DNA of 64,000 nucleotides from Gentiana macrophylla (lineage: Eukaryota > Streptophyta > Magnoliopsida > Gentianales > Gentianaceae): positions 66,118,583 to 66,182,582 of the forward strand of contig CM047808.1 in the NCBI GenBank assembly GCA_026214975.1. Reading direction: 5' to 3'. The translations under genes and the position numbers were made by a program. Position 1 is the stretch's first letter, and each line of letters starts with the position of its first letter. Below, piece after piece: positions 20,353 through 32,899 of this stretch. The notes beneath the pieces are model-generated. The model did not search any database. It was given only the letters and a program-made list of their open reading frames with translations, and was not told the origin of the DNA.

Positions 20353-22185
20353 CTTCGAGCTTAAGCAATAAGCATTATTTAAAAGCGTAGTATTTAATCA
20401 ATAGATGCAAGATTTAAATCACGAAACGTTGAAACAAAACAAAAAAAATTAAATTAGGGTTTAAGGGGGGGCTAGGCCGACTGGCGGGGGCCCCCTCCCT
20501 CTGCGGCGGCGGCGGTGGCCTTAGGGCTGCCATCTGTCGGCTGTCCTCTTCCAATGGGGAATCGACCCTTTTCGTTTTGTGATATTTATTGTGCATAGAT
20601 ATCTCGTTTGTTTAGTTGTGTCATATGTCCAACCAATTGTTCAAATAGTTTGGACCATTGGAAAACCATATGGCATATTGGCCTTTCCAAATTTTGATTT
20701 GGAATAGGCCTAGGCCCTTTTCAAATATTTGATTTGTAAATGGCCTAGGCCTAGGCCACTTCTAAAATTTTGATTTTGGAAAGTGGCCAGGCCTAAACCT
20801 AAACTATTTGGCCTTTCCAAATATTTGATTTTTGAATAGGCCTAGGCCCTTTTCAAATATTTGATTTGTAAAGGCTTAGGCTTGTGCCACTTCCAAAATG
20901 TTGATTTTGGAAAGTGGCCAGGCCTAAGCCAAATTTAGTTTTGAAAAGGAAACAAATATGAGACTTTATAATTTTAATTTATTTTGAAAAGTTCAACTTT
21001 AATTGAAATTAAAATCGATTTAAAATTAAATGTTAATTTTAATTTTCGATTAAGTCATATAATTAATTAAATGTTATTTAATTATTTGACGTGACAAAAT
21101 AAAGATGCATTAAGTAGTTACAAGTAGTTACGATTAAGTCATATAATTAATTAAATGTTATTTATGGATTAGATGTGTAGATATAATGTGATTATATGGA
21201 CCCCGATTGATCATGGACTCGACCAAAAGGATAGATGGGAATGTTTTCTTTATGTTGGTTTTTGAAAAATTGTCCTAGGCCGTTATGAAGAATGTGACCT
21301 AGTTTACTTTTTGCATTTATCCAATTCCCTTGTGCTCCCCCCCATGTGCGGCGGGTGTAAATATTTATTATGTAACAAGAATGGAGCAAGAAGTTGAAGA
21401 CCAAGGAGAAATAAAGAACCCATTGGCGTACAACAATAAAGATCCTATTGGCAGTTGCAGACACCTTTAGTTTGTGACCCGTGGTTTCGTCAGTTTGTAT
21501 TCGAAACCGCACCTAGGAAAAGTCCATGATCATACCGGTTATTTTGTGCGCGGAATGTTGTGTATGTTTTACTTTATATGATATAGTAGTAATATGCACA
21601 TAGTAGATGAGACCATAATTAAACCAAATTAATTAAGTGAATTAATTTAAAATTATTCCCACATCAAAAATCAAGTTGAAATTGCCTCCCCATATCATAA
21701 CGACGGTGAAGAACCCTTGTTCGGACCCAACTCACCAGCCAAAGCGGGGGTTGACCTACCTCGGGTATATTGTCGTTATCGAGATATGATTGAAAGAGAT
21801 CTCACGAATATTGAGGTTATGACTCGACTAAGAATTCTCTCGGCCACCAGCCAAAGCGGGGTCGTTTGGATTTTAGAGGCAAGGATTTGACTATTTTCAT
21901 AAGATGAAATATTGTCAAAGAGTTGACTGGTCAAAAAACAAGAGTAGTATAAGATATGATCGACAAATCATTGTCCACCTATTTAATTATTTTCGGCCCA
22001 TCAGCCAAAGTTGGGGGTCGAGGTAGTTTGATGGGATCTTGCCCACTAAAGAAATTATTTTCTTGAAAGCCAATTGGGAGTAGTTGGCTAGTGGGAGTAA
22101 AAACCTTATAAAATTTTTAAGTGCAAATTTAGGGTTTTTATGCATGAGCTTTTATTTATTCTATCTTTATTTATTGTTGTAGAAA
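20353..22185 (+). other. Copia-3 long 5' leader with repeats
   Basis: About 1.83 kb without a credible gene. It contains a 130-bp tandem repeat (20680-20930), a 34-bp repeated word with the core AATTAATTAAATGTTATTTA (about 21051-21085 and 21134-21168), and three copies of the word CAGCCAAAG(C/T)(G/T)GGGG near 21735, 21848 and 22003. Such a leader is unusually long and could hold packaging or translation signals. Confidence 0.6.
20680..20930 (+). repeat. 130-bp tandem repeat, about two copies
   Basis: Unit 1 begins at 20680 and unit 2 at 20810, both with GGCCTTTCCAAAT. Within each unit, AGGCCTAGGCC and TTGATTT words recur about every 40 bp, so the repeat itself has an internal sub-repeat. The copies are diverged. 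Confidence 0.75.
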
Positions 22186-23175
22186 ATGTCAAACTAATTG
22201 AACCTTCGTTTTATCATCGAAAACAAGCTTGACGAAACTAATTTTCTCGATTGGGAAAGAAACCTCAAAATCGTTTTGAGGCACGAGAAGATTGGCTATG
22301 TCTTGGACGAGGCCCTACTAGAAAAGCCCACTGAGGGTTCGGCTGCAGATGCTGTCGAGAAGTACAACAAGCACTGTTCTGACAGTACTGATGCTACATG
22401 TATCATGCTTGCTTCGATGACACCTGAACTGCAGAAACAACATGAATCCATGGACGCCTACACGATCATGGTCCACCTAAAGGAACTCTATGCTTCTCAG
22501 TCTCGCACTGAGTGGTACGAGGTCTCGAAGGCCCTGTTTAGTTGTAAGATGGCGTCTGGGACTGCTGTGGGGTCACATGTGCTTAAGATGATCGGGTACA
22601 TAGAGAGGCTTGGGAAGCTGGGTCACAAGTTGGAACGAGAGTTGAGTATTGACTTGATTCTACAATCTCAACTTGATTCATTCTCGCAGTTTGTGATGAA
22701 CTATCACATGAACAAGATAGATTGCTCCCTTGCGGAGTTATTGAACATGTTAAATACTGCTGAAGGCAGTGTGGGGAAGGGAAAGCAAGTGTTGCTCGTC
22801 ACTTCAACCAAGGGCAAGGCCAAAGCCCAGAAGAAGTCCAAGAAGGCGAAGGCTGCACCTAAGCCAACGCCTAAGATAGCAAAAGACAAATCCAAGGATG
22901 CTTGCTTCCATTACGGTGAGACCGGACATTGGAGGAGAAACTGCAAAGATTTCTTGAGTACCAAGAAGAAGCATTCTGATGCTTCGACTTCAGGAATATT
23001 TATGATTGAGATCAACATTACTTCTTCTAAGTCTAACCATTGGGTATTAGATACTGGTTGTGGTTCTCATATTTGTACGAATATACAGGCACTAAGAAGA
23101 ATTAGAGATCTGAGGAAAGGAGAGGTGGACCTACGCGTTGGAAATGGAGCAAGTGTTCTTCTTACTTGGCCGTAG
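22186..23175 (+). pseudogene. Copia-3 gag and protease start
   Basis: The natural start is the ATG at 22186, but TAA follows at codon 4 (22195-22197). Beyond it the frame is open for 325 codons. The pattern LDETNFLDWERNLKIVL marks a copia gag (UBN2-type). Basic residues (KGKAKAQKKSKKAK) precede a zinc knuckle CFHYGETGHWRRNC in which the second Cys is now Tyr (about 22903-22944). Protease begins at WVLDTGCGSHICT (about 23041), with the catalytic D-T-G retained. The frame ends at 23175, where the protease should continue. Confidence 0.85.
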
Positions 23176-24484
23176 GAGTTTATTTTCTATCATTGCCCGA
23201 TGGGCTAGTACTAGAACTCAATAATCATTATTTTGTTCCCGCTTCTTACGAAGAGCATTATTTCTATTTCTGCATTAGATGTTGATGGATTTTCTTTTAC
23301 GTTTGAGAATAAATGTTGTTCTTTTTCACGTGATGGAATCGTTTATGGTTCTGGCATACTTAGCAATGGTCTCTACATATTAGATATGAATGTTGACGTA
23401 CTTAATATAAATAACAAGAATGCCAAAACAAATGACTTGAATGAATCCTACTTATGGCATTGTAGACTTGGCCATATAAATAAGAATCACATTTCCAAAC
23501 TCCATAAAGATGGAATGTTGGATCAATTCGATTACGAATCGTTTGATACATGCGAAGCTTGTTTACTGGGCAAGATGACAAAGTCACCTTTCAGTGGCTA
23601 AGGGATAAGATCCCATGAATTGCTTGAGCTCATACATAGTGATGTATGTGGCCCAATGTCAATTCAAGCCAAAGGAGGATACTCTTATTTTATCACTATC
23701 ACTGATGACCATTCTCGCTATGGTTATATATACTTAATGAAGTATAAGTCTGAAGCCTTCGAAAAATTCAAGGAATTCAGAAGTGAAGTGGAGAAACAAC
23801 TAGGTAAAGAAATCAAAACACTTTGATCCGATCTAGGTGGAGAATACCTAGATGGAGAGTTTCAAGATTATTTGAAGGAGAATGGGATTCTACCTGAGTG
23901 GACCCCTCCAGGCACGCCTCAGATGAATGGCATGTCTGAGAGGAGGAACCGCACCTTGTTAGACATGGTGCAATCCATGATGAGCAATGCAGTTCTCCCA
24001 AAATCGTTTTGAAGGAATGGTCTAGAAACCACATCCCATACACTGAACCGAGTTCCATCAAAGACGGTTGACTCTACGCCATACGAGGTATGGACTAAGA
24101 GAAAACCGAGCCTAGGTCATCTAAAACCTTGGGGTTGTCCGACTTACGTGAAGCGGATGATGCCTGAAAAATTAGAGCCTAGGTCTGACAAATGTCTATT
24201 TGTGGGATATCCTAGGGAAACCAAAGGGTACCAATTTTATCATCCTGAGGAACAAAAGGTGTTTGTTGCCAGGACTGGCCACTTTCTGGAGAAAGAGTTT
24301 ATTATGGATAGGGTCAGTGGGAGTAAAATTTATCTTGAAGAAATTCAAGAACCACTTACGCATAACAATCGATTGATGGAAGCAGAGGACTTGCCTCACA
24401 CCGATGTGATGCTATCCTCTACCATAGACACACTAGCACCTCAAAGATTCACTGAGGAACACCGTGAACTGAAAGGTACACAGT
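23176..24484 (+). pseudogene. Copia-3 protease end, pre-integrase domain and integrase
   Basis: The open pieces are 23233-23601, 23620-23826 and 24148-24504. The first has the GAG-pre-integrase pattern LWHCRLGHINKNHISKL...CEACLLGKMTKSPF, including the H and C residues of the integrase zinc site. The core follows: ELIHSDVCGPM (first Asp), then a TGA at 23824-23826 just before SDLGGEYL (second Asp), and MSERRNRTLLDM near 23932 (catalytic Glu). The C-terminal part holds KCLFVGYPRETKGYQFY. Catalytic residues remain but stops break the protein. Confidence 0.8.
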
Positions 24485-26072
24485 GTGTATCTCATGGAAG
24501 ATGAGGACCCTAGAACTTATGAGGAAGTGTTATTAAGGCATGACAAAGAGAAATGGCTGGAAGCCATGAATTCTGAAATGGAATCCATGAAAGACAACCA
24601 AGTTTGGAACTTAGTTGATCCACCTAAAGGAATAGTTCCTATAGGGTGCAAATGGGTCTTTAAGAGAAAGACCGACATGGACGGTAACGTGACCACCTAC
24701 AAGGCTAGGCTGCTGGCAAAAGGTTATAAGCAAAGACAAGGAGTTGACTATGACGAAACCTCTTCGCCTGTTGCCATGTTAAAATCCATTAGAATTTTGC
24801 TCGCTATTGCAGCATACCATGATTACGAAATCTGGCAGATGGATGTGAAAACAGCTTTCCTTAATAGGAACCTGTCTGAGGAGGTGTATATGTCGCAGCC
24901 TGACAACCAATGACGCCAGGATGGTGTGTAAACTGCAAAGATCCATTTATGGGTTAAATCAAGCTTCTCGGAGTTGGATTCTTCGCTTTGATGAGATAAT
25001 CAAACAGTTTGATTTCATCAAGAACGAAGATGAGCCCTGTGTTTACAAGAAGGTTAGTGGGAGTGCCATTGTGTTCTTAGTGCTTTATGTAGATGACATA
25101 TTGCTCATAGGGAATGATGTGCCTATGTTACACTCTGTCAAAGCTTGGTTATCCAAGAACTTCTCAATGAAGGACTTGGGTGATGCAGCCTATATTCTAG
25201 GAATAAAGATCTATAGAGATAGATCTAAAAGGTTGCTTGGTCATCGCAAATCTTACTACATAGAGAAGATCTTCAAGAGATTCAACATGGAGCAGTCCAA
25301 GAGAGGATTGCTGCCCATGTCACATGGGGTCTATTTGTCAAAGGGAATGAGTCCTAAGATAGAGGAGGAGAGGGCACAAATGAGTAAGATTCCTTACGCT
25401 TCGACAATCGGTTCTATCATGTATGCCATGTTATGCACAAGACCAGATGTCTCGTACCCTCTTAGTATGACTAGTAGGTACCACCCAATCCAGGTGATGG
25501 TCACTGGATTGTTTGTCAAGAATATCCTTAAGTACATGAGGCGTACTAGGGATATGTTTTTGGTTTTCGTGAATGATAATTTAGTATTACGAGGTTACCA
25601 CAGATGCTGTTTCCAAATCGACAAGGACGACTTTGAGTCGCAATCTGGATTTGTTTTCACGCTTAACGGCGGAGCAGTGAGCTGGAAGAGTTCCAAGCAG
25701 GAGACTAATGCAGACTCTACAACGGAAGCCGAATACATAGCAGCCTCGGACGCGGCAAAGGAAGCAGTTTGGATGAAGAAGTTGATTACTGAACTTGGTG
25801 TGGTTCCCTCCATTGAAGGTCCAGTGCCTCTGTACTATGATAATAATGGAGCGATATCTCAGTCAAAGGAACCAAGGTCTAATTAGAAGTCCAAACATGT
25901 GCTACGGCGCTATCACTTGATTAGAGGGATAGTAGATAGAGGAGAAGTAAAGATAGAGAAAGTCCATACGGATGATAACAGAGCTGATCCGTTAACCGAG
26001 GCATTGTCTCAAGCAAAGCATGAGAAACATGTTCACTTGCACGGGCTTAGGCAAATGGGTGATTGGCTTTAG
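24485..26072 (+). pseudogene. Copia-3 reverse transcriptase and RNase H
   Basis: The RVT_2-type RT begins near WLEAMNSEMESMKDNQVWNL and GCKWVFKRKTD (about 24550-24680). A TGA at 24911-24913 breaks the frame. The second piece (24921-25886) has LVLYVDDILLIGND with the catalytic Asp pair intact (about 25078-25120), then RNase H with ADSTTEAEYIAASDAAKEAVW and YYDNNGAI. A TAG at 25884-25886 precedes the last stretch, which ends in MGDWL and TAG at 26070-26072, 24 bp before the 3' LTR. Only a few stops separate this copy from a continuous frame. Confidence 0.88.
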
Positions 26073-26081
26073 GCCAAGTGG

Positions 26082-26096
26082 GAGATTGTTGGAAAG
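26082..26096 (+). other. Copia-3 polypurine tract
   Basis: AGTGGGAGAT abuts the 3' LTR start and is the expected plus-strand primer site. Confidence 0.8.
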
Positions 26097-27908
26097 GTGT
26101 CCTAAACCTAACTGAGTTGGACCGGATCCGACGGGTTCGGTCATTTACGATCTATTTAGTTCATGTAATAACTTTATTATGATTAATAAAAGCACTTATG
26201 TTATTATATATTGTTTATCTTCATGTTATTTGTTGTATATATATAGTAACGTCCCTAGTGTCAATCTGTGATAGAGAAACCATGATGGTGATTATGGTTG
26301 ATGAGATCTCTAATCACTATAACAAGATTGGTACTTAAATGTCTCTAGTCTTACATATTATCAAATGGGGCATTGATAGTATAATCAGACTAGCATGTAT
26401 TGGATGTCTTCTTTCTTTTAGAAGGTAAGGGTAGATCTCGTCTATCGAAGTGTAGAGACACTTGGGTATGTGACGTGGGCGTGTATTAGAGAATGCGTAC
26501 GTTACACTGACCCACTTACATTAAGTGTCACACTATGTGGCGGTTGTGTAATTATCCTTCTGACCGGAGTCTTCATGGCGTCACGGTGTGGATTGTCATG
26601 CTTTGACACTGTTGAGATTTCACCTAACCACGGGGCGATCATGCGGTAGTGATTGGGTATGATATTGAAGCATGCGGAGTATACATGATTGGTCGTCCGG
26701 GAATCGCGTATCCTATGATTGGGATCGAACATCCGAAATGGCCTTCTTATAAGGAATGTCTAGCTCTCGAGAATCTTTGCAATGTGGGAGTAAATGTGTT
26801 ATCCCGAGAGAGCATGATATCCAGATTATAAGATACGATCGTTAATGTATCGACACTCGAGATACGATCGTATGGATATTATGACAGCGATAAGATTGTA
26901 AGTTACACGGTAACTGCTTCACATGAAAGGTAGTTGTCATTTCTTTTGACTCTTCCGATGATTGGGGGTCACGGTGTGTTGCTAGACGTTATCCCGTGAT
27001 CGTTAGGCATGAAGGGCATTTTAGTAAATTGCACTTTGTGTGTCTACGGCCAACATATTCGGAAGCCTATCGGGTCACACACATATGAACATCAAGTCGG
27101 ATTAAAATGCGGTTATAGTTGATAACCAAATAAGGAATGTTTATCTCTAGACTATAAAGGTTATAGTGGTAAATTAATATGGTGGTATTTATTTATTATG
27201 AATAAATAAAATACAAGATATTAATTATATACAAATTATATTAATTAAATAATATTCCGGAAGTCAATTAATTGACAAACGGGGCGCCACTTTTGAGTGT
27301 ATAAGATACACTTGGATTGTGCACTTTAATTAATAAGATTGCCATAATATTAACATATGATATTAATTGATTTTGGAATAATAGATTTATGGTAATAAGA
27401 TAATTATATTCAATATAAGATATTGGCAAAATTAATTATCATAAAAGAGATAAATCAATCTAGAATATTTTCTTTATTTTATTGGGAAAAAGTTTTCTTC
27501 TCCTCCACACTATATGGGGCGCCCCAACCACTATAAGTAGGAGGTGGGTGTCAAGCTTTTTGTACATCACAATTGCAAGAGCTCATAGTTCTTGTGTAAA
27601 ATAGAGAGCAACCCATAGTGAGTTTGTGAGGGAGGAAAAGGCCGGTCTAGCAGCATGGAGTTTTCCCGATAGCAATCCAAGGAGGATTAAGGCAAGGGGT
27701 TCGTGTGGATTAGCGATAGAGGCCGGACGCGTGGACGGCTTGCACACTGAACTACTCTCCGTTGATGGTCAAAGCGACGATCTTATAGATCTTATGAGGT
27801 ATAACCGTCAAAATACTTAACGTGTTTGTTACATTAAATGAAGAACGATCTAGAAAAAAGGAAATCAAATTTTAAATTCCGCTGCGTTAAACTAGTGATT
27901 TCCTAACA
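26097..27908 (+). repeat. Copia-3 3' LTR
   Basis: 1812 bp, TGTTGGAAAGG...CTAACA, followed by the target copy GATAA (27909-27913). Palindrome GGGGCGCCCC at 27516-27525 and TATAAGTA at 27532-27539. Confidence 0.92.
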
Positions 27909-27913
27909 GATAA

Positions 27914-30105
27914 GCCACGTTGTTAAGATGATTAAACGTCATATCGCCCCCTTCCATATTTGCAAAGTTGTCCTCCACTCTATAACATTTCCGAAAAACA
28001 TGAGAAATATTGTGTGGTATTTCCCGAAGACAAGCCGAAATCTGACCAATCGAGATGTAGAGGGGCCAACCTCCACTATGATTTCCCGATATCACACGAG
28101 AAACAAAAATGGAGTCAGTCTCAATATCAAGAGGCAAAACATGTGGACGCAATCGAATACCAAAGAGCAGCGCCTTCACTTCAGCATCAAGAACATTCCC
28201 ATGGCCGAAGCAAGCATGAAACACAATGACAAATTTACCATGCGAATCTCGAATAATTCCTCCCCATAAGCAACTCCATTTCTGACACTACCATTACATT
28301 GAGCATCACCCGACCGACATGAGGCGGATTCCACCGTAATTGGATCAGTCGACGATTGGGCCGAGTTTTCACCCTGAAAGGCTTGAAAAAAGGAACATCC
28401 CAATCAATCCAATTATGTTTACGATCAACATCCCTGCGGAAAGGTACCTGTCTAATCACCTTCTCAATGAGAATGTTGGTACGCTGAATAGACGGACAAA
28501 AATCTTCATGTCTACACTTATTCCTCTCCGTCCAAATGCCCCAACACACAATAGCCGGTACTAGAAGGCGCATGTTATATATGTGGGCCGAAGATTTTAT
28601 CTAGAAATTAAACATAGGAACAATCCCAGTAGTAGGAGTGAATCGAAGGCCAAATTGATTCATAAAATGAATCCGGATAGACTGGGAAAAAGACACTCAA
28701 TGAAAATATGATGAAGATCTTCCCCTTGCTCGCACGCAAAACACTTAGAAACCAAAGTAATACCTCGCCGTTGAATGTTCGAATCAGTAGGAAGAACATT
28801 ATTGATTAGTCTCCAGTAGAAGACAGAAATCTTGAGAGGTAACATATTGTTCCAAATTAACATGAAGAGAGGACGAACCGGTTTGTGAGAACATAGCATA
28901 TTCCACGCCGACTTAGTACTGAAATGCCCATCTGAATTTAATGTCCATATCAACTCGTCGTCCTGGTCAGGTTGAAATGGTATGCATAAAATCTCATCCA
29001 CAATATGTAGAGGCAGATACTCTTGTAAAAGAGGAACATTCCACCTCCCATTCACAAAGAAATCCTTCACCTTCTCTCCAAATTCTATATTCGTCCGGAG
29101 GATCGCCCAAATCAACGGTTACCCATTTATCTCTCCAAAAATCTATATTACTGTCATTGACAAAGAAATCCTTCACACTTTCCCATGACGTCCAATGAAT
29201 ATGACCACCGTTGCATCTGCCATCCCAAAGAAATTTATTAAAAAGACGATGTAAACGATGAATAACCTCTTTATGAGGGACCAAAACTTGAAGGATAAAA
29301 ATCGGAATAGAAGTTAACACATGCCTCAACAATATAAGTTTACCTCCAAACGACAGCAGCCGACTTCCCCAATGAAAAAGCCGATGATGAACCGTGTCAA
29401 GAATGTCTTGATAGTAGCTGATTCTATTCCGTCCCCAAAAAAGAGGTGCACCAAGATAGCGAAAAGGCATATTCTCCCTCATAAAACCCAAAGAATTCCA
29501 GATCCAACGAAGTTGAGTGGTATTCAACTTATGACCAATAAACGTGCTCTTACTCGCATTAATACGTTGTCCCGAAACAATTTCATAATGCTGAAAAACC
29601 TCCTTAAGACGCTTAAGACCTTTCTTATTGCACCGAGTACAAAGAATAGTATCATCCACAAAAGCCAAATAATGTATCCCCCGTACTTTCGAATGATAAT
29701 GCATACCCGGGTTGGTGTTCATGAAATCATTAATGAGCCTCCCAAAATACTCATTGCAGGGAACAAAAGAGCGGAGATAGAGGGTCACCTTGTTTGACAC
29801 CACGAGTCGCAACAAAGGATGATGAAGGAATGCCATTCAGAATGACATAGAACCAATTATCTACCAAAGTCCGGAAGATGAGATCCACGCAAAGCTCTTG
29901 AAAGGCAAACATCCTCAAAATCTGCATAATGAAACCCCATTCCATTCAATCATAAGCTTTCTCCATGTCAAGCTTAAGCATAATGTTAGGGCTGCGGATC
30001 TTCTTATTCACATCCTTACACAGTTCTTGATCTAAAAGAATATTATCCGTAATGGAACGACCTAGCACAAAGCCTGACTGTTGATCTGCAACAAGCATAG
30101 GGAGA
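27914..30105 (-). pseudogene. LINE (L1-type) ORF2 remnant: RT, zf-RVT, RNase H
   Basis: A non-LTR retrotransposon, truncated in RT. On the minus strand, RT motifs run in order: DQQSGFVLGRSITDNILL (about 30090-30035), KLDMEKAYD (about 29980, followed by a stop), GVKQGDPLSPLF (about 29800), and FVDDTILC (about 29660) in place of the usual FADD. Then come the thumb (FRYLGAPLFWGR), a zf-RVT domain (DGHFSTKSAWNMLC...ISVFYWRLINNVLPT...CFACEQGEDLHHIF, 29115-28660) and a plant-type RNase H (VLDAEVKALLFGIRL...ETDSIFVSRVI, 28224-27900). Several frameshifts occur. Copia-3 is inserted in the RNase H end; the 5' side is cut by an LTR fragment at about 30106. Confidence 0.85.
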
Positions 30106-30935
30106 TACAAGGATCAAGCACATTTTTCACCTTTGCACACGAATTGCTAAAAAGTTTTTGAGCCTAAGTGCTGCGTATTTTCCATCATTTGAGCTTACAA
30201 GTTACATCAAGAAATCTTCAAAGGGTTCAAGAATACAAAGACATATCAAGATCAAACACTTGAAGACCCACAAACGTGAATCACTTTCTTTATTTGAAGA
30301 CCCAACATTGATTTATCAAATTCGAGATTGTGAAGTATTCCGTCTCAGGTATTGCCAAGGATAGTGGAGGCGATCTGGGTGACTGTGTTTGTGGTGGGGC
30401 TGGTGAAGAGGCAATTCAACCCTTCAAGGATCAATGAAGCATTTAAGGAGCAGCAATTCTACCTGTTTTCTAAGCGTTTAGATTGTGAAGCCATGGATTA
30501 GTCAAGGACAATCAACTAGGGCTTTTTGTAACCGTTGTGACTTTAAGAAGACTAGTGGAAATTTTCCTCCAACGTCACAGGAGAAGAGAGGACTGAAAGG
30601 ATTACACCTCCTGGAACCTCTATAATTATGTGCTTTTAAGTATGCATTTACTTTATGCATCTTACTAACTATTATTTATCCAGTTTAGTACTTTACTCAT
30701 CTCAGCAATCGATCTTTCATAAGAAAACAGGCTGAACTCACACTTAGCACAAAACAGAGTTTCACCAAAACTCGGTTCATCATACCTTCAAACTGAACAA
30801 CATAAAACTAAGTCTAATTAATGTTTTCCTTTGCAACCCCGTAAAATGTTTTCAGTTTAAGAACTTAGTTTTTAGTGACAAGTTTATTCCCCCCCCCCCT
30901 CTAAACTTGTCTTAAGCCTTATAAAGGGACCAACA
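30106..30935 (+). repeat. Sirevirus-like LTR fragment (3' part), sense
   Basis: The end CCCCCCTCTAAACTTGTCTTAAGCC...GGGACCAACA at about 30889-30935 matches the 3' ends of the S1 LTRs (34520-34565, 63010-63057). Upstream blocks also match, for example GTGGTGGGGCTGGTGAAGAGGCAAT (about 30390) and GGATTACACC...CTGGAACC (about 30600). No PBS follows, so it is a solo or truncated LTR. Its 5' half is missing where it meets the LINE. Confidence 0.7.
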
Positions 30936-31957
30936 GTCACTTAGAAATCCTTAAGGAACACATTTTACCTTATCTTGAATCAAAGAGGAATGCAAATCAT
31001 TTCAGAATATTTTTAATCTATACATGATCATCTTGTGATTCATTAAAATTACTCAATCATGGACTCATATGATAAATTCAGAATTAATCAGTCAGTTCTA
31101 TATGACTACATCATGTATAAGTGTTCCACTTGGATAACCAATATCGATGGTCAAGATACTGCAGTCACTCCATAAAGTCTTCTCGGTGAATTAATACTGG
31201 TTTAATCAATAGACCTATATACTTGTTCATCACGGACTAACAATTCAAGTGTATCACCAAAAACTACATCATCATGTGTGATACACACTATGTTATATGG
31301 ATACATATGATACAACTTAGGAGTTTTCTTTCCTAAAAAAAAAACTTAGGAGTTTTCAGTGGTGTCTAACTTTTAGAGGAGGTGGTTGTAAAGAACAAAA
31401 AAGAATTGAAAAAAACTGAATAGGACATCAATCGGAATAGTTGGGAAATAAGGACAAAATCTTATCGATTCTAAAAAATACCCATATTTACTATTTTCTT
31501 TTAAAGAACAAAATAACTCCTATTTACTGGTTTTTGAAAGTTAATAAATGTTTGAATATTACGCAGGCTGTTGAGGAAAGGAAATAAAAAAAAATCCCAC
31601 AAAATCCGCTAAAAATCAAGAATGAATTCCACTGAAATCTTGATACCATGATATCTGCTATCAGTTCTGTCGTATTTTCAAACTCGAATTTCATATGATT
31701 TCAAAATAGGAAGACATTGGCGATTATTTGAAGCAATGTGAAAATGGTGGACGAATCGTCAATTGAAAAAAAAATTAGAATTTAGAAGAAACAATGGATA
31801 TTTTGGCTATAGGATTGGTCAAAATTCAATATCACAATCAAAGAATGACAGGTAATCGATTGGGATTCTGTTTTTCGATGGATGAGTAGAAATTTCTTAA
31901 AACCAATCATTCCACTGTAAATCTTGAACAATGGAATTATTCGATTAAGGAATGTAT
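30936..31957. other. Undefined AT-rich stretch, possible old LTR remnant
   Basis: I see no gene. Part of it (30936-31340) has the look of a degenerate LTR but I cannot name its family. A 17-bp word ACTTAGGAGTTTTC is repeated at about 31315 and 31346 around an A10 run. From 31780 on it grades into antisense copia sequence. Confidence 0.3.
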
Positions 31958-32899
31958 CTATTTTTTCCAACATACACTTCTATATCGATAAATGCTGGTC
32001 TTTGACAAACACGCTCCTTTATCGATAAGTCCATTCAAAAAATCTCTTTTGACATACATTTGATAGAGCTTTATTACTAAGCCATATGCAAATGCTTGGG
32101 AAAGTGGAATGGTTTCAAGTCTAGCAACTGGGGCGAATGACTCATCGTAATTGATGCCTTCCTCTTGGTTATAATCCCGTGCCACCAATTTAGCCTTATT
32201 CCAAATGAACCAACTAACTTATTCCTAAAGTCCATTTTCATCTAACATACTCCTAAAGTCCCATCTAATGCCTGCCGTGGATTTACCCTTGGGTAGGGGT
32301 ACAATTTCCAAAACATCTTGCCTTTCAAAATGATAGAGCCCTTCTGGCATAGCTATAACCCACTAATTATCTAAGAGGGCTTCATCAATTATCTTACGTT
32401 CTTTATTCGTAAAAATTTCATGCAAAGAGAAGGGATAGAAAATGGACATTCAGATGCTTACACTAGCATGGGGATCGCCTATGATTTGATCTAGGGTGTG
32501 ATATCTCTCCCTTCTGCCTTTCTAAGCACCAGCAGCTTCGTCTTGATGAATTTCCTTATTGGGAGCATCATCTACTAAGTTGTCATCGATAATGGATGAT
32601 GTTGACTCAACAACATGTTCAGTGCTACTTCTGTTCTAGGGGTATTATCATTTTGCACAAAAGGGAGTAGCTCCAGAGTAAAAGTCTAAGTTATCATTAC
32701 TTTGATTTTTATCTTGCACACTTGAGCACACGTCAGTCAAGGAAACAGACTCATGAAATGATACGTGCATGGAATCTAGAATGCATTGGGAAATTGGTCT
32801 CTAAATAAAAAATTCTATATACATTCGATGGACATAGATGCAAACTTATCCATGTTTCCTTTATCGTTCAATAGGAAACACTTGCATCCGAAAACTTGA
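31958..32899 (-). pseudogene. Antisense copia pol fragment (integrase end and RT start)
   Basis: On the minus strand, from right to left, GCKCFLLNDKGNMDKF (about 32890-32840) fits the integrase C-terminal region of a copia pol. RVT_2 RT pieces follow at 32188-31958: VARDYNQEEGINYDESFAPVARLE and YQMYVKRDFLNG, where the usual DVK has become YVK. Stops and shifts are frequent between them. It is the remnant of a different copia copy, cut at 32899 by the S1 5' LTR. Confidence 0.75.

Larger units (their letters stand above)
18518..27908 (+). mobile_element. Copia-3: sense Ty1/copia retrotransposon
   Basis: A complete 9,391-bp element with LTRs at 18518-20335 and 26097-27908, a PBS right after the 5' LTR, a long leader, gag, protease, integrase, RT and RNase H in copia order, and a PPT (AAGTGGGAGAT) before the 3' LTR. 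TSD GATAA lies at 18513-18517 and 27909-27913. The gag start is blocked by a stop and pol has several stops, so it is not autonomous. It inserted into an antisense LINE. Confidence 0.93.

Noticed and set aside
28235..29115. Overlapping plus-strand frames across 27928-29797
   Set aside because: Complement of the LINE zf-RVT and RNase H domains, which have clear family patterns on the minus strand.
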